Positions 47,601 through 54,800 of a stretch of 64,000 nt of DNA are shown here, piece after piece. Numbering within the stretch: the stretch's first letter is position 1; every line of letters starts with the position of its first letter. The notes under the pieces are model-generated. The model was not told the origin of the DNA and made no database searches. It saw only the letters and a program-made list of their open reading frames with translations. Source of the stretch: Lonsdalea populi (GTDB lineage Bacteria; Pseudomonadota; Gammaproteobacteria; Enterobacterales; Enterobacteriaceae). A program made the position numbers and the translations under genes. The stretch is taken from assembly GCF_015999465.1 (NCBI RefSeq), contig NZ_CP065534.1:744001-808000 (forward strand). Reading direction: 5' to 3'.

Positions 47601-48786
47601 CCGACTGGATATGGTCAAACTTTCCGCGCTGATCCGCCAACGTCAGATAGCGCGGCTCTATCTTCCTTATGTCGCGCTTAAAGCGTTGGCGGCCCAGTTG
47701 CAGACCGAAACGCAACCGCTGGACTCGCTGCGTGAGATCATCACCGCCGGTGAGCAGTTGGTCATCACCCCGATGCTTCAACAAGCGTTCATCGAGCGGC
47801 TCTCCCATGTCCGTCTCTATAACCATTACGGACCAACCGAAACCCACGTGGTCAGCTGTTTTGATCTGCCGTCATCCGCGCAGGATTGGGGACGGTTACC
47901 GCCTATTGGCCGCCCTATCGCCAATACACGCGTCTATTTGCTTGATGCCTTGCAGCAGCCGGTACCGGTCGGTGTCAGCGGCGAGATTTATCTGGCCGGT
48001 GATGCCGTGGCCTGCGGCTATCTCAACCATCCGGCACTGACCGCTGAACGCTTTCTGCCCGACCCCTTCGTGCCACCATCCCGGCATACGCTCCCGCAAC
48101 GGATGTATCGCACGGGCGACATCGGCCGCTGGAATGCGGATGGCACGATCGCCTATCTGGGTCGTGGCGATCGTCAGGTTAAGGTGCGCGGATTCCGGGT
48201 CGAATTAGAGGAGATTGAAGCTCAACTGAATACCTGCCCCGGCATTGCCCAATCGCTGGTGGTGCTGAAAGAGGAGGATCCCGATAACCGCCGTCTGGTG
48301 GCTTACTTCCTGCCGAACGGTGAGGAAGGTGCGTCGTGTCAGGCCGAAACGCTACACCACTATCTTGCCGGTCGTCTGCCGGAATACATGGTGCCCATCG
48401 CCTACGTGCCGTTAAACCACTTCCCGGTCAGCCCTAATGGAAAGCTTGACCGTAGCGCATTGCCTGCGCCGGATGCGGCGGCTTATGTCAGTCAGGAATA
48501 CGAACCGCCGCAGGGCGAAATCGAACAGCTCCTGGCCGACATCTGGCGCGAGCTGCTCCATGTGGAACGGGTGGGACGTCAGGATCACTTTTTCTTGCTG
48601 GGAGGACACTCGCTGCTGGCCGTACAGCTGGTTTCACGGATCAAAAATCGGTTGATGATCGAGGTGCCGCTACAGGATGTGTTTGCGGCTCCGCAACTGC
48701 AAAGAATGGCCGATCTGCTTTTGCAACATATTGATATGCAGCTTCAAGAGTTGATGTCGAAAGAGGATTCCTTCGATCAGCGCTGA
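29623..48786 (+). CDS. Six-module NRPS (Thr, Orn-like, Gly, Ser, Thr, Pro)
   Basis: A 6,387-residue synthetase; ATG 29623 has AGGAG nine bases upstream. Domain order by residue: C1 1-460, A1 470-985, PCP1 to 1065; C2 1080, A2 1535, PCP2 2045; C3 2145, A3 2605, PCP3 3110; C4 3200, A4 3655, PCP4 4165; C5 4255, A5 4705, PCP5 5225; C6 5310, A6 5770, PCP6 6290-6370. By-eye codes: A1 and A5 DFWNIGMVH (Thr), A2 DMENMGAVN (nearest hydroxyornithine DMENLGLIN), A3 DILQLGVIW (Gly), A4 DVWHISLVD (Ser), A6 DVQYIAHVV (Pro). C1 at the N terminus (DHLICDG) implies an acyl or other starter given in trans. C3 has Gln2292 where the catalytic His is expected (THQLAVDH). No epimerisation domain was seen. Confidence 0.95.
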   Translation: MWSKLSASQRSLWISYQKSPRLRGGYNIAFCPRILADVDPAIIHHTLKLMMSHHPMLRATFRNGDEGPEQCIRPLGEIPFFLHDASSWSEAALQQHIEAEYRRPFDDGKPLLRAHLYRISAEESVLLWVIDHLICDGNSFWILMEEWGGLLGQKKLLPVDKVNDNPDFFDYVAHQEAWLESSQGKKQFEYWEQVFSGPGGAGFDLHLASASAGSAAPRACIQSFFISDAQQEGLGALAAKYGTSLYELLLASYFIFLRRYTGQDNIMVGSPMPARGQGPWRNTVGNCTNVVPIAARFDTDLTIGELLTAIHATARQAKRNRHYPFELMAERLPIHRSSAQRSYIQTQFTYQIDRGAKGVMKLMVGTQCGPDKNQPGATVSWGGWDTVSYPVQISHGDIANLLNAEVMESENSLSFLLKYDAERLSDYTVSRYLTHLSAIIDVVITDDSQRVDQISLLSADERHTLLHGWNQTQSEPVDACLHQQFEAQARRAPQAVALAFGEQRLSYDELNRRANRLAHALIAQGVGPESRVAISLPRGVEMVVAVLAVLKAGGGYVPIDPTYPADRIRYLLEDSAPLGWITEGALWAQTPTDVRLFDLASPALLAGQPDGNPDRAADPHQLAYVIYTSGSTGQPKGVMVEHAQVMRLFASTRRWFDFGADDVWSLFHSLSFDFSVWELWGALLHGGRLVVVAQETARTPAAFYQLLCEQGVTVLNQTPGAFRPLIAAQSEAPPSLSHALRWVIFGGEALEPAMLAPWYAQNGERTTLVNMYGITETTVHVTYRQLSPADTALDVSPIGERIPDLRIYVLDEAGQPVPVGVAGELYVGGGGVARGYLNRAALTAARFIDDPFADEAGARLYKTGDRARWSGDGALEYLGRNDHQVKIRGFRIELGEIAARLRRHPAVDDCVVIARQAEDGDSRLVAYYLSEEPQEAQSLRDWVAAELPDYMLPGAWVRLSAWPLTAHGKLDRQALPEPDAGAYAVQRYEAPQGETETTLAGLWSSLLGVEPVGRHDHFFALGGHSLLAIQLLSRVRQNLGRDVALGTLFAHPVLAAFAQAVGQAPLSALPPIAPAERTGRLALSFAQQRLWFLSQLEANASAAYHMAGGVRLDGEVNVEALQAALDGIVARHEPLRTGFVPEDGTPYQQIHAPAPFALVVDDLRGHPEPERALSRLSAEEAAAPFDLERGDLVRGRLIRLDDRRQVLLFTLHHIISDGWSVGLFMRELGALYDAFAAGKASPLSPLRLQYADYAAWQRRWIEGPILQTQLGYWRSQLAEVPPLLALPTDRPRPAVQDYAGGRVDFTLDAGLTAGLKRLAARHDATLYMTLLTGWAILLHRLSGQDDIVIGSPAAGRTRTELEPLIGLFVNMLALRCRIADNMTVGELLAQVKATTLAAQAHQDLPFEQLVEALNPVRSLAHSPLFQTMLAWQNAAGEALQLGDLQGRLFTSDQVTAQFDLSLTLGEYDDRIEGGIEYASSLFDRETVERYVAHWQVLLRAMAGEAEQDIARLPLLSDAERQRMLHDWNDTRVDYPQEQGIHQLFEAQVRRTPQAVALVYNEQQLSYDELNQRANRLAHVLISQGVVPDTRVAICLPRGVEMVVAVLAVLKAGGAYVPIDPNYPADRINYILDDSQPRVVVTRTAFWQGQASGIDILDPDRFDGETPWPVTDPDTPALGLSAHHLAYVIYTSGSTGKPKGVMIEHRHLCHQVTALQHCYGLNAHDRVLQFAPFTFDMSVEEIFGALCSGAALVLRTDEWVSDASLFWQLCQRHAITVANLPVVFWNTLIRDGSAAIPSCVRQVMIGGEAVSHEAIQCWYAREGWRPALFNAYGPTEATVNATVHRIESVNKTGCIGRPLANTRVYVLDKNGEPVPVGVAGELFIGGAGVARGYLNRDDLTAACFVSDPFANQPEARMYKTGDRVRWHDDGSLEYLGRNDHQVKIRGFRIELGEIEARLRSHAQVTDCVVTVWREGSVEARLVAYYLAPEAQDASELRAWVAEQLPDHMLPAAWVHLDVWPLTSNGKLDRKALPPPDAAAYAQQGYVAPLDGIETTLASLWGGLLGVERVGRYDNFFALGGHSLLAVQLLARMRPMALHAEVSALFMAPVLSDFAQWVSATSDVADDIPVNPLTTPQTRIVPEMLPLVTLSQEQIDSIVSTVPGGAQNVQDIYPLTSLQEGILFHHLLSPESDPYVEITTLRFAHPDTLNRFLNALQNVVDRHDILRTAFFWQGLETPLQVVYRHAALPVVEVEYSRESHLDTYIDIRRAPLLHCRVSVDPVDAHVYLELQTHQLAVDHTALDLMVDEIRSLLDGDESSLPPTTPFRHFVMHARREAQRDDHEAFFKDMLQGVTEPTAPFGHVSITDQHHDVQSARVLLDESFAAQLRDIAQRSGVSVASVFHLAWAVMLARTSETHRPVFGTVLLGRMKGGEGIERAMGMFINTLPICIDIEEQTTLQALQQAHQRLASLLDREHAPLSLAQRCSGVPQATPLFSSLLNFRHSQHSRIAGLVDLSGTGAEMLTTKERTHYPFTLNVDDTGQSFLVEVQVCGQADPHRLKGYLYQILNALVTALNEAPDTPARSLSILPDVEINQLLHVWNATEADYGRDDCFHHVFEAQVARTPQAPALIFGRQTLSYEVLNRRANRLAHNLISLGVTQNERVAICLPRGVEMVVAMLAVLKAGGAYIPIDPSYPAERIDHMLKDSQPRVTIVSGDSVCGAAHASSLIDLRTCDDGEAGPESNPAPLARHADALAYIIYTSGSTGRPKGVMVGQRALLNLLSSFDAQLGLTSGDRWLAVTTIAFDIAALELFLPLLSGAAVVVASHAESNDPVRLADLIQHSGITTMQATPATWRMLLDNGWPGHSTLTALCGGEALNGALAARLSDAVGLLWNVYGPTETTIWSTAQCVSSGLNPDSNVPIGQPIANTQVYVLDSAKQLVPVGIAGELYIGGDGVAQGYLNQPALTAERFVDDPFGAVPGRRLYRTGDRVRWRDDGALEYLGRNDHQVKIRGFRIELGEIEARLRSHADVADATVVARKESDADVRLVAYYLSPQPLTVTALRDWVAEQLPDYMLPSAWVHLAAWPLTPNGKLDRRALPAPDSSAYQRQIYIPPQGETETALAKLWADLLGIEQVGRDDHFFALGGHSLLAIQLLSRIRRHLGREIALNALFDHPVLADFAQIVEPSACRPLAPIMPVDRDSPLALSFAQQRLWFLMQLEARASAAYHIAGGVILTGALNVDALQAALDRIVVRHESLRTRFIAVNGTPCQQIFAAEPFALTRHDLSSSPDTDDALRRMAEHEAAMPFDVTQDGPIRGRLIRLDAQRHVLLVTMHHLVSDGWSLARLMEELNALYPAFCQGECDPLPPLTVQYADFAAWQRQWMQGSVLQMQLAYWREQLADVPPLLELPTDRPRPAAQDYAGGRVDFRLDAGLTDALKALAVRHDATLYMTLLTGWAILLHRLSGQDDIVIGSPVAGRTRIELEPLIGFFVNTLALRCRVDSDTSVAALLGQVKATTLAAQAHQDVPFEQLVEALNPTRSLAHSPLFQTLFVWNNEGDDMLRLEGITAEPFNAGQVTTQFDLSMTLGIRAGCLEGSLEFASSLFYRETVERYVEHWQVLLRALVRDDDLAVAQLPLLTETQRRQVVYEWNATRKDYPNGQCLHQLIEAQSARTPQAVALVYDDRQLRYGAMNQQANALAHELIAHGVGADERVAICLPRSLEMVVAVLAVLKAGGAYVPIDPAYPIDRINAMLEDSAPRVLITRGNLPAQRPSGTSLVDLDHADGLRQRPTFNPDSQGVMPHHLAYVIYTSGSTGKPKGVMIEHRAIVNRLMWMQDEYRLAADDVVLQKTPLGFDVSVWELFWPLMVGVPLVLARHEGQKDPDYLAQLIQRRAVTTVHFVPPMLQAFLSSKAACGCDSLRRVICSGEGLGSALARQALACLPRAALFNLYGPTEAAVDVTAWPALGHETSPLVPIGRPIANTQTYVLDNLGQPVPVGVAGELYLGGVQLARGYLGRPMLTAASFVANPFSVDPAARLYKTGDRARWRVDGVLEYLGRNDHQVKIRGFRIELGEIEALLGAHDAIHDCVVTARSEENGETRLVAYYLSEQPQAARELHGWLAEKLPDYMLPSAWVHLAAWPLTPNGKLDRRALPAPDASDYQRQTYVAPQGETESALAELWSELLGGMRVGRDDHFFILGGHSLLAIQMVSRIRHEHGREVALSTLFTHPVLADFAGIVDRAPICSLPAITLADRAQPLALSFAQQRLWFLTQLEARASTAYHIAGGLKLSGELNRGALVMALDRIVARHEALRTRFVDVEGMPWQQIDEPAPFALTVHDLRGRPAAELRQLADEEAAEPFDLQQGPPVRGRLVLLSEREQVLLVTLHHIVADGWSLSGFMRELGELYRAFSQKQPDPLPPLAIQYADYAAWQRRWLQGEVLQSQLAYWREQLADAPPLLELPTDRPRPSVQDYMGERIDFTLDATLTAGLKALAARHETTLYMTLLAGWTLLLYRLSGQDDIVVGAPVAGRTRTELEPLIGFFVNTLALRNRVDGAASVGVLLAQVKETMLAAQAHQDLPFEQLVEALNPTRSLSHSPLFQTMLAWQNLPDDALQLDGMQVESFSAEPVSAKFDLLVSFEETGATLSGSLDFAVSVFDRVTVARMLSHWQVLLRAMVNDETQPVAQLPLLTDDERHTLLHGWNQTQSEPVDACLHQQFEAQARRAPQAVALAFGEQRLSYDELNRRANRLAHALIAQGVGPESRVAISLPRGVEMVVAVLAVLKAGGGYVPIDPTYPADRIRYLLEDSAPLGWITEGALWAQTPTDVRLFDLASPALLAGQPDGNPDRAADPHQLAYVIYTSGSTGQPKGVMVEHAQVMRLFASTRRWFDFGADDVWSLFHSLSFDFSVWELWGALLHGGRLVVVAQETARTPAAFYQLLCEQGVTVLNQTPGAFRPLIAAQSEAPPSLSHALRWVIFGGEALEPAMLAPWYAQNGERTTLVNMYGITETTVHVTYRQLSPADTALDVSPIGERIPDLRIYVLDEAGQPVPVGVAGELYVGGGGVARGYLNRAALTAARFIDDPFADEAGARLYKTGDRARWSGDGALEYLGRNDHQVKIRGFRIELGEIAARLRRHPAVDDCVVIARQAEDGDSRLVAYYLSEEPQEAQSLRDWVAAELPDYMLPGAWVRLSAWPLTAHGKLDRQALPEPDAGAYAVQRYEAPQGETETTLAGLWSSLLGVEPVGRHDHFFALGGHSLLAIQLLSRVRQNLGRDVALGTLFAHPVLAAFAQAVGQAPLSALPPIAPAERTGRLALSFAQQRLWFLSQLEANASAAYHMAGGVRLDGEVNVEALQAALDGIVARHEPLRTGFVPEDGTPYQQIHAPAPFALVVDDLRGHPEPERALSRLSAEEAAAPFDLERGGLVRGRLIRLDDRRQVLLFTLHHIISDGWSVGLFMRELGALYDAFAAGKASPLPPLRLQYADYAAWQRRWVEGPILQTQLGYWREQLAEVPPLLALPTDRPRPAVQDYAGGRVDFTLDAGLTAGLKRLAARHDATLYMTLLTGWAILLHRLSGQDDIVIGSPAAGRTRTELEPLIGFFANTLALRCRIADNATVGELLAQVKATTLAAQAHQDLPFEQLVEALNPVRSLAHSPLFQTMMVWQEDKGNSLALQGLKVAPFIAGQVTAKFDLLLALEAEGDRIEGCIEYASSLFDPETATRYIGYLQRLLQALVEDEAQEIVRLPLLSDAERQQVLYGWNDTRADYPQEQGIHQLFEAQVRRTPQAVALVYNEQQLSYDALNQHANRLAHVLISQGVVPDTRVAICLPRGLQSVVAVLAVLKAGGAYLPIDPAYPDDRIRYLLHDGQPRVLITDASLSSRLPTDEACKLLLLPERLIEDRMQPLTDNPASPLNASQLAYVIYTSGSTGQPKGVAMPHRALVNLMHWQRQMRGEKTTPRTLQYAAMGFDVSFQEIFSTLLFGGELVLIDEASRLDMVKLSALIRQRQIARLYLPYVALKALAAQLQTETQPLDSLREIITAGEQLVITPMLQQAFIERLSHVRLYNHYGPTETHVVSCFDLPSSAQDWGRLPPIGRPIANTRVYLLDALQQPVPVGVSGEIYLAGDAVACGYLNHPALTAERFLPDPFVPPSRHTLPQRMYRTGDIGRWNADGTIAYLGRGDRQVKVRGFRVELEEIEAQLNTCPGIAQSLVVLKEEDPDNRRLVAYFLPNGEEGASCQAETLHHYLAGRLPEYMVPIAYVPLNHFPVSPNGKLDRSALPAPDAAAYVSQEYEPPQGEIEQLLADIWRELLHVERVGRQDHFFLLGGHSLLAVQLVSRIKNRLMIEVPLQDVFAAPQLQRMADLLLQHIDMQLQELMSKEDSFDQR
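31011..33900 (+). repeat. Triplicated Thr-module segment, copy 1
   Basis: From the end of C1 through A1(Thr)-PCP1 and into C2. It is almost identical to 43,713-46,602 and 50,281-53,170, with constant offsets (12,702 and 6,568 bases) at both ends, meaning no net indels over 2.9 kb. Confidence 0.9.
42481..43440 (+). repeat. Duplicated C-domain segment, copy 1 (C5)
   Basis: Nearly identical to about 49,043-50,010 in the second synthetase. The second copy has six extra bases (two Ala codons) near 49,223. Confidence 0.8.
43713..46602 (+). repeat. Triplicated Thr-module segment, copy 2
   Basis: Covers A5(Thr)-PCP5 and most of C6. Only scattered base differences from copy 1 are seen, several of them synonymous. 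Confidence 0.9.
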
Positions 48787-48808
48787 AGTGATAAATGGAG
48801 GTATTAAG

Positions 48809-51800
48809 ATGGATGATTCAATGCATACGGACAAGGACAACGGCAAGCAGGCTTACGATTTCGGGCAAATGACGGTATCGCAGCGGGTCGAGCTATTGGA
48901 ACGGCTGCGGGCAGAGCGAAATGATCCGGCGCTGGAGCGCTGCGACCGTACTGCGCCGCTTCCCCTTTCTTTTGCTCAACAGCGGCTCTGGTTTTTGATC
49001 CAACTGGAGGAGCGAGCCAGTACGGCCTACCACCTCGCCTGCGGCCTGAAGCTCAGCGGCGAACTGAACCGAGGCGCGCTGGTGATGGCGTTGGACCGCA
49101 TCGTGGCGCGTCATGAGGCGCTGCGCACGCGGTTCGTCGACGTGGAGGGCACGCCGTGGCAGCAGATTGATGAGCCTGCGCCTTTTGCGCTGACCGTGCA
49201 CGACCTGCGCGGGCGGCCCGCCGCCGCCGCCGAATTGCGCCAACTGGCCGACGAAGAAGCGGCTGAACCTTTCGATCTGCAACAGGGACCGCCGGTTCGC
49301 GGTCGGCTGGTCTTGCTGAGCGAGCGCGAACAGGTGCTGCTGGTGACGCTGCACCATATCGTCGCCGACGGCTGGTCGCTCAGCGGCTTTATGCGAGAAC
49401 TGGGCGAACTGTACCGGGCCTTCAGTCAGAAGCAGCCCGATCCCCTGCCGCCGCTGGCGATTCAATACGCGGACTACGCGGCCTGGCAGCGACGCTGGTT
49501 GCAGGGCGAAGTCCTTCAGTCGCAGCTCGCCTACTGGCGTGAGCAACTGGCGGATGCGCCGCCTCTGTTGGAGCTTCCGACCGATCGGCCGAGGCCGTCG
49601 GTGCAAGACTATGCCGGAGGTTACATTGATTTTACGCTCGATGCGACGTTGACCGCCGGGCTGAAGGCGCTGGCGGCGCGGCACGAAACCACGCTTTATA
49701 TGACGCTGCTGGCGGGTTGGACGCTGCTGCTCTATCGCCTCAGCGGGCAGGATGACATCGTGGTCGGCTCACCGGTGGCCGGGCGTACCCGCACCGAACT
49801 GGAGCCGATGATCGGTTTCTTTGCCAATACGCTGGCGCTGCGGAACCGGGTGGACGGCGCGGCCTCCATCGGCGTACTGCTGGCGCAGGTAAAGGCGACT
49901 ACGTTAGCGGCGCAGGCGCATCAGGATCTGCCGTTCGAACAACTGGTGGAGGCGCTCAACCCGACGCGCAGCCTGTCGCACAGCCCGTTGTTCCAAACCA
50001 TGCTGGCATGGCAAAACGCATCCGATAATGCCTTGCAACTTCATGGCCTCCAGGTAGAGCCGTATAACGGCGAACTGTTTAGCGCCAAATCCGACCTGCT
50101 GCTCTCGCTGGGCGAGGAGCAGAGCCTTATCACGGGCCATATTGAATATGCCAGCAGCCTGTTTGATCGCACCACGGTAGAACGTTATGCCCGCTACCTG
50201 AAAATGCTGCTGCGCGCCATAGTAAACGATGAGACTCAGCCGGTAGCGCAGTTGCCGCTGCTGACCGATGACGAACGCCACACCCTGCTGCACGGCTGGA
50301 ATCAGACTCAATCCGAGCCCGTCGACGCATGCCTGCATCAGCAGTTCGAAGCGCAGGCGCGTCGTGCGCCGCAGGCGGTCGCGCTGGCGTTCGGCGAGCA
50401 GCGGCTCAGCTACGACGAACTGAACCGACGGGCCAACCGGCTGGCGCACGCGCTGATAGCTCAGGGCGTAGGGCCGGAGAGCCGGGTGGCCATCAGCCTG
50501 CCGCGCGGCGTGGAGATGGTTGTGGCGGTGCTGGCGGTGCTGAAAGCGGGCGGCGGCTACGTGCCGATTGACCCGACTTACCCGGCCGACCGCATTCGCT
50601 ATCTGCTGGAAGACAACGCGCCGCTGGGGTGGATAACCGAAGGCGCGCTGTGGGCGCAGACGCCCACGGACGTGCGCCTGTTTGACCTGGCGTCGCCGGC
50701 GCTGCTGGCCGGGCAGCCGGATGATAATCCTGACCAGGCGGCAGACCCGCATCAGTTGGCCTACGTGATTTACACCTCGGGCTCCACCGGGCAGCCGAAA
50801 GGGGTGGTGGTGGAGCACGCGCAGGTGATGCGGCTGTTCGCGTCCACCCGCCGGTGGTTCGACTTTGGCGCCGACGATGTCTGGAGCCTGTTCCACTCGC
50901 TGTCGTTCGACTTCTCGGTGTGGGAGCTGTGGGGCGCGCTGCTGCACGGCGGCCGGCTGGTGGTGGTGGCGCAGGAGACGGCGCGGACGCCGGCGGCGTT
51001 TTATCAGCTGCTGTGCGAGCAGGGCGTGACGGTGCTGAACCAGACGCCGGGGGCGTTCCGGCCCCTGATTGCCGCCCAGTCGGAGGCCCCGCCGTCATTG
51101 TCACATGCGCTGCGCTGGGTGATTTTCGGCGGGGAAGCGCTGGAGCCGGCGATGCTGGCGCCGTGGTACGCGCAAAACGGCGAGCGCACGACGCTGGTGA
51201 ATATGTACGGCATCACCGAAACCACGGTGCACGTCACCTACCGTCAGCTCTCGCCGGCGGACACGGCGCTTGACGTCAGCCCGATAGGCGAACGTATCCC
51301 GGACCTGCGCATCTACGTGCTGGACGAGGCGGGCCAGCCGGTGCCGGTGGGCGTGGCGGGCGAACTGTACGTCGGCGGCGGCGGGGTGGCGCGCGGTTAC
51401 CTGAACCGGGCGGCGCTGACGGCGGCGCGTTTTATTGACGACCCGTTTGCGGATGAAGCGGGCGCGAGGCTGTACAAAACCGGCGACCGGGCGCGCTGGT
51501 CCGGCGACGGCGCGCTGGAATATCTGGGACGCAACGACCATCAGGTCAAAATCCGCGGCTTCCGCATTGAGCTGGGCGAGATAGCGGCGCGGCTGCGCCG
51601 TCATCCGGCGGTGGATGACTGCGTGGTCATCGCGCGGCAGGCGGAGGACGGGGATAGCCGACTGGTGGCCTACTATCTGTCGGAGGAGCCGCAGGAGGCG
51701 CAGTCATTGCGCGACTGGGTGGCGGCGGAGCTGCCGGACTACATGCTGCCGGGGGCCTGGGTGCGCCTGAGCGCCTGGCCGCTGACCGCGCACGGCAAGC

Positions 51801-54800
51801 TGGACCGGCAGGCGCTGCCGGAGCCGGACGCCGGGGCCTACGCCGTGCAGCGCTACGAAGCGCCGCAGGGGGAAACCGAAACCACGCTGGCGGGGCTGTG
51901 GTCGTCACTGCTGGGCGTCGAGCCCGTGGGGCGGCACGACCACTTCTTCGCGCTGGGCGGCCACTCGCTGCTGGCTATCCAGCTGCTGTCGCGGGTGCGT
52001 CAGAATCTGGGGCGTGACGTGGCGCTCGGCACGCTGTTTGCCCATCCGGTGCTGGCGGCCTTCGCGCAGGCGGTCGGGCAGGCGCCGTTGAGCGCGCTGC
52101 CGCCGATAGCCCCGGCCGAGCGCACGGGGCGGCTGGCGCTGTCGTTTGCCCAGCAGCGGCTGTGGTTCCTGTCGCAGCTGGAAGCGAACGCCAGCGCGGC
52201 GTATCACATGGCGGGCGGGGTGCGGCTGGACGGCGAGGTGAACGTTGAGGCGCTGCAGGCGGCGCTCGACGGTATCGTGGCGCGTCATGAGCCGCTGCGT
52301 ACCGGCTTTGTGCCGGAAGACGGCACGCCGTATCAGCAAATCCACGCGCCCGCGCCTTTTGCGCTTGTGGTGGACGACCTGCGAGGGCATCCCGAGCCGG
52401 AAAGCGCGCTGTCGCGGCTGAGCGCGGAGGAAGCGGCCGCCCCCTTTGACCTTGAACGGGGGGGCCTGGTCCGGGGGCGCCTGATCCGGCTGGACGACCG
52501 TCGACAGGTGCTGCTGTTCACGCTGCACCACATTATCTCGGACGGCTGGTCTGTCGGCCTCTTTATGCGGGAGCTGGGGGCGTTGTACGACGCCTTTGCC
52601 GCCGGGAAAGCTTCGCCGCTGCCGCCGCTGCGTATTCAATACGCGGACTACGCCGCCTGGCAGCGCCGCTGGGTAGAAGGGCCGATCCTGCAAACGCAGC
52701 TGGGGTACTGGCGGGAGCAGCTGGCGGAGGTGCCGCCGCTGCTGGCGCTGCCGACGGACAGACCGCGGCCGGCGGTGCAGGACTATGCCGGGGGGCGTGT
52801 CGACTTCACGCTGGATGCGGGGCTGACGGCGGGGCTGAAAAGGCTGGCGGCGCGTCACGACGCCACGCTGTATATGACGCTGCTGACCGGCTGGGCCATT
52901 CTGCTGCACCGGCTGAGCGGGCAGGACGATATCGTGATCGGCTCGCCGGCGGCGGGGCGCACCCGCACCGAGCTGGAGCCGCTGATCGGCCTGTTCGTCA
53001 ATATGCTGGCGCTGCGCTGCCGGATAGCGGACAACATGACGGTGGGCGAACTGCTGGCGCAGGTGAAGGCGACCACGCTGGCGGCGCAGGCGCATCAGGA
53101 TCTGCCGTTCGAACAGCTGGTGGAAGCGTTGAATCCGGTACGCAGTCTGGCGCACAGCCCGCTGTTCCAGACCATGCTGGCCTGGCAAAACGCCGCCGGG
53201 GAAACCCTGCAACTGGGTGATCTGCAGGCTGAGCCGTTTACCTTTGAACAAGTGACGGCGCAGTTCGATTTGTCGCTGGCGCTGGGCGAGTGCGACGATC
53301 GGATCGAGGGCGGGATCGACTATGCCAGCAGCCTGTTCGATCGTGAAACGGTGGAACGCTATGTGGATCACTGGCAGGTGCTGTTGCGGGCGATGGCGGG
53401 AGAGGCAGAGCAGGATATCGCCCGGCTGCCGCTGCTGTCCGACGCCGAACGCCAGCAGGTGCTGTATGGCTGGAACGACACCCACGCCGACTATCCGCAG
53501 GAGCAGGGGATCCATCAGCTGTTCGAAGCCCAGGTGCGGCGCACGCCGCAGGCGGTGGCGCTGGTCTATAACGAGCAGCAGCTAAGCTACGACGAGCTGA
53601 ACCAACGCGCCAACCGGCTGGCGCACGTGTTGATATCACAGGGGGTGGTGCCGGATACGCGAGTGGCGATCTGTCTGCCGCGCGGCGTGGAAATGGTGGT
53701 GGCGGTGCTGGCAGTGCTGAAGGCGGGCGGCGCCTACGTCCCCGTCGATCCGGCGTATCCCCAGGCGCGAATTCTTTACATGTTGGAAGACAGCCAGCCG
53801 CAGGCGCTGATCACACTCGGGAACCTCTGGGAGAGCCTGCCGGACGTGCCTGAGATTATCGATCTCGCCGCAGAAGAACAAGATGATTTGGCGGTATCGC
53901 GCAATCCCGATATCGCGCTGACGGCGGATAGTCTGGCTTATGTGATTTATACCTCGGGCTCGTCGGGCAAGCCAAAAGGCGTGATGGTGCCCCATCGGGG
54001 CGTCGTTAATCTGCTGATCTCCATCATGCAACGCATCGAGCTGCGTACGGATGACCGTTTGCTCAGCGTCACGACATTGAATTTTGATATCGCGGCTCTG
54101 GAGTTATTCTCGCCTTTGCTGTGCGGCGCGAGGCTGGTGTTGGCGGATCGTGATACGGTTTTGGATCCTGAACGGCTGGCGCGCCGCATTCGCGACCAGC
54201 AGATCAGCGTGATGCAGGCGACGCCATCGGTGTGGCGTATGTTGCTGGAAAGCCGATGGCATGAGGGGCTGCGGCTGCGGGCCGTGTTATGCGGCGGTGA
54301 AGCATTGAGCAACGAGTTGACACCACGGCTGTTGACCCTGGCCGATTCGCTGTGGAATCTCTATGGCCCGACGGAAACCACGATTTGGTCTACCGCGCAA
54401 CGGGTGTGCAGTGCGGCCGATCATGCGTTCGCGCCGCCCATCGGCCAACCGCTCGCCAATACCCGCGTCTATATTCTCGATGCTCAGGGACAGCCTGCGC
54501 CTATCGGCGTATTCGGTGAAATTCATATTGCGGGCGACGGGGTGACGCGAGGATATCTGAACCGTCCTGAGATGACGGCGGAGCGTTTCGTGCCCGATCC
54601 TTTCATCTCGCCGCAACCCGGTAAAGCCGTGCCGCTGATGTACCGTACCGGCGATCTGGGGCGCTGGCGTGCGGATGGCAGCGTTGCCTATTACGGACGC
54701 AACGATAATGAGGTGAAGATCCGCGGTGTACGTATCCACCCGGCGGAAATCGAGTCGGCGCTGCTGGAACACGCGGGCGTACAGGATGCCGTTGTGATTG

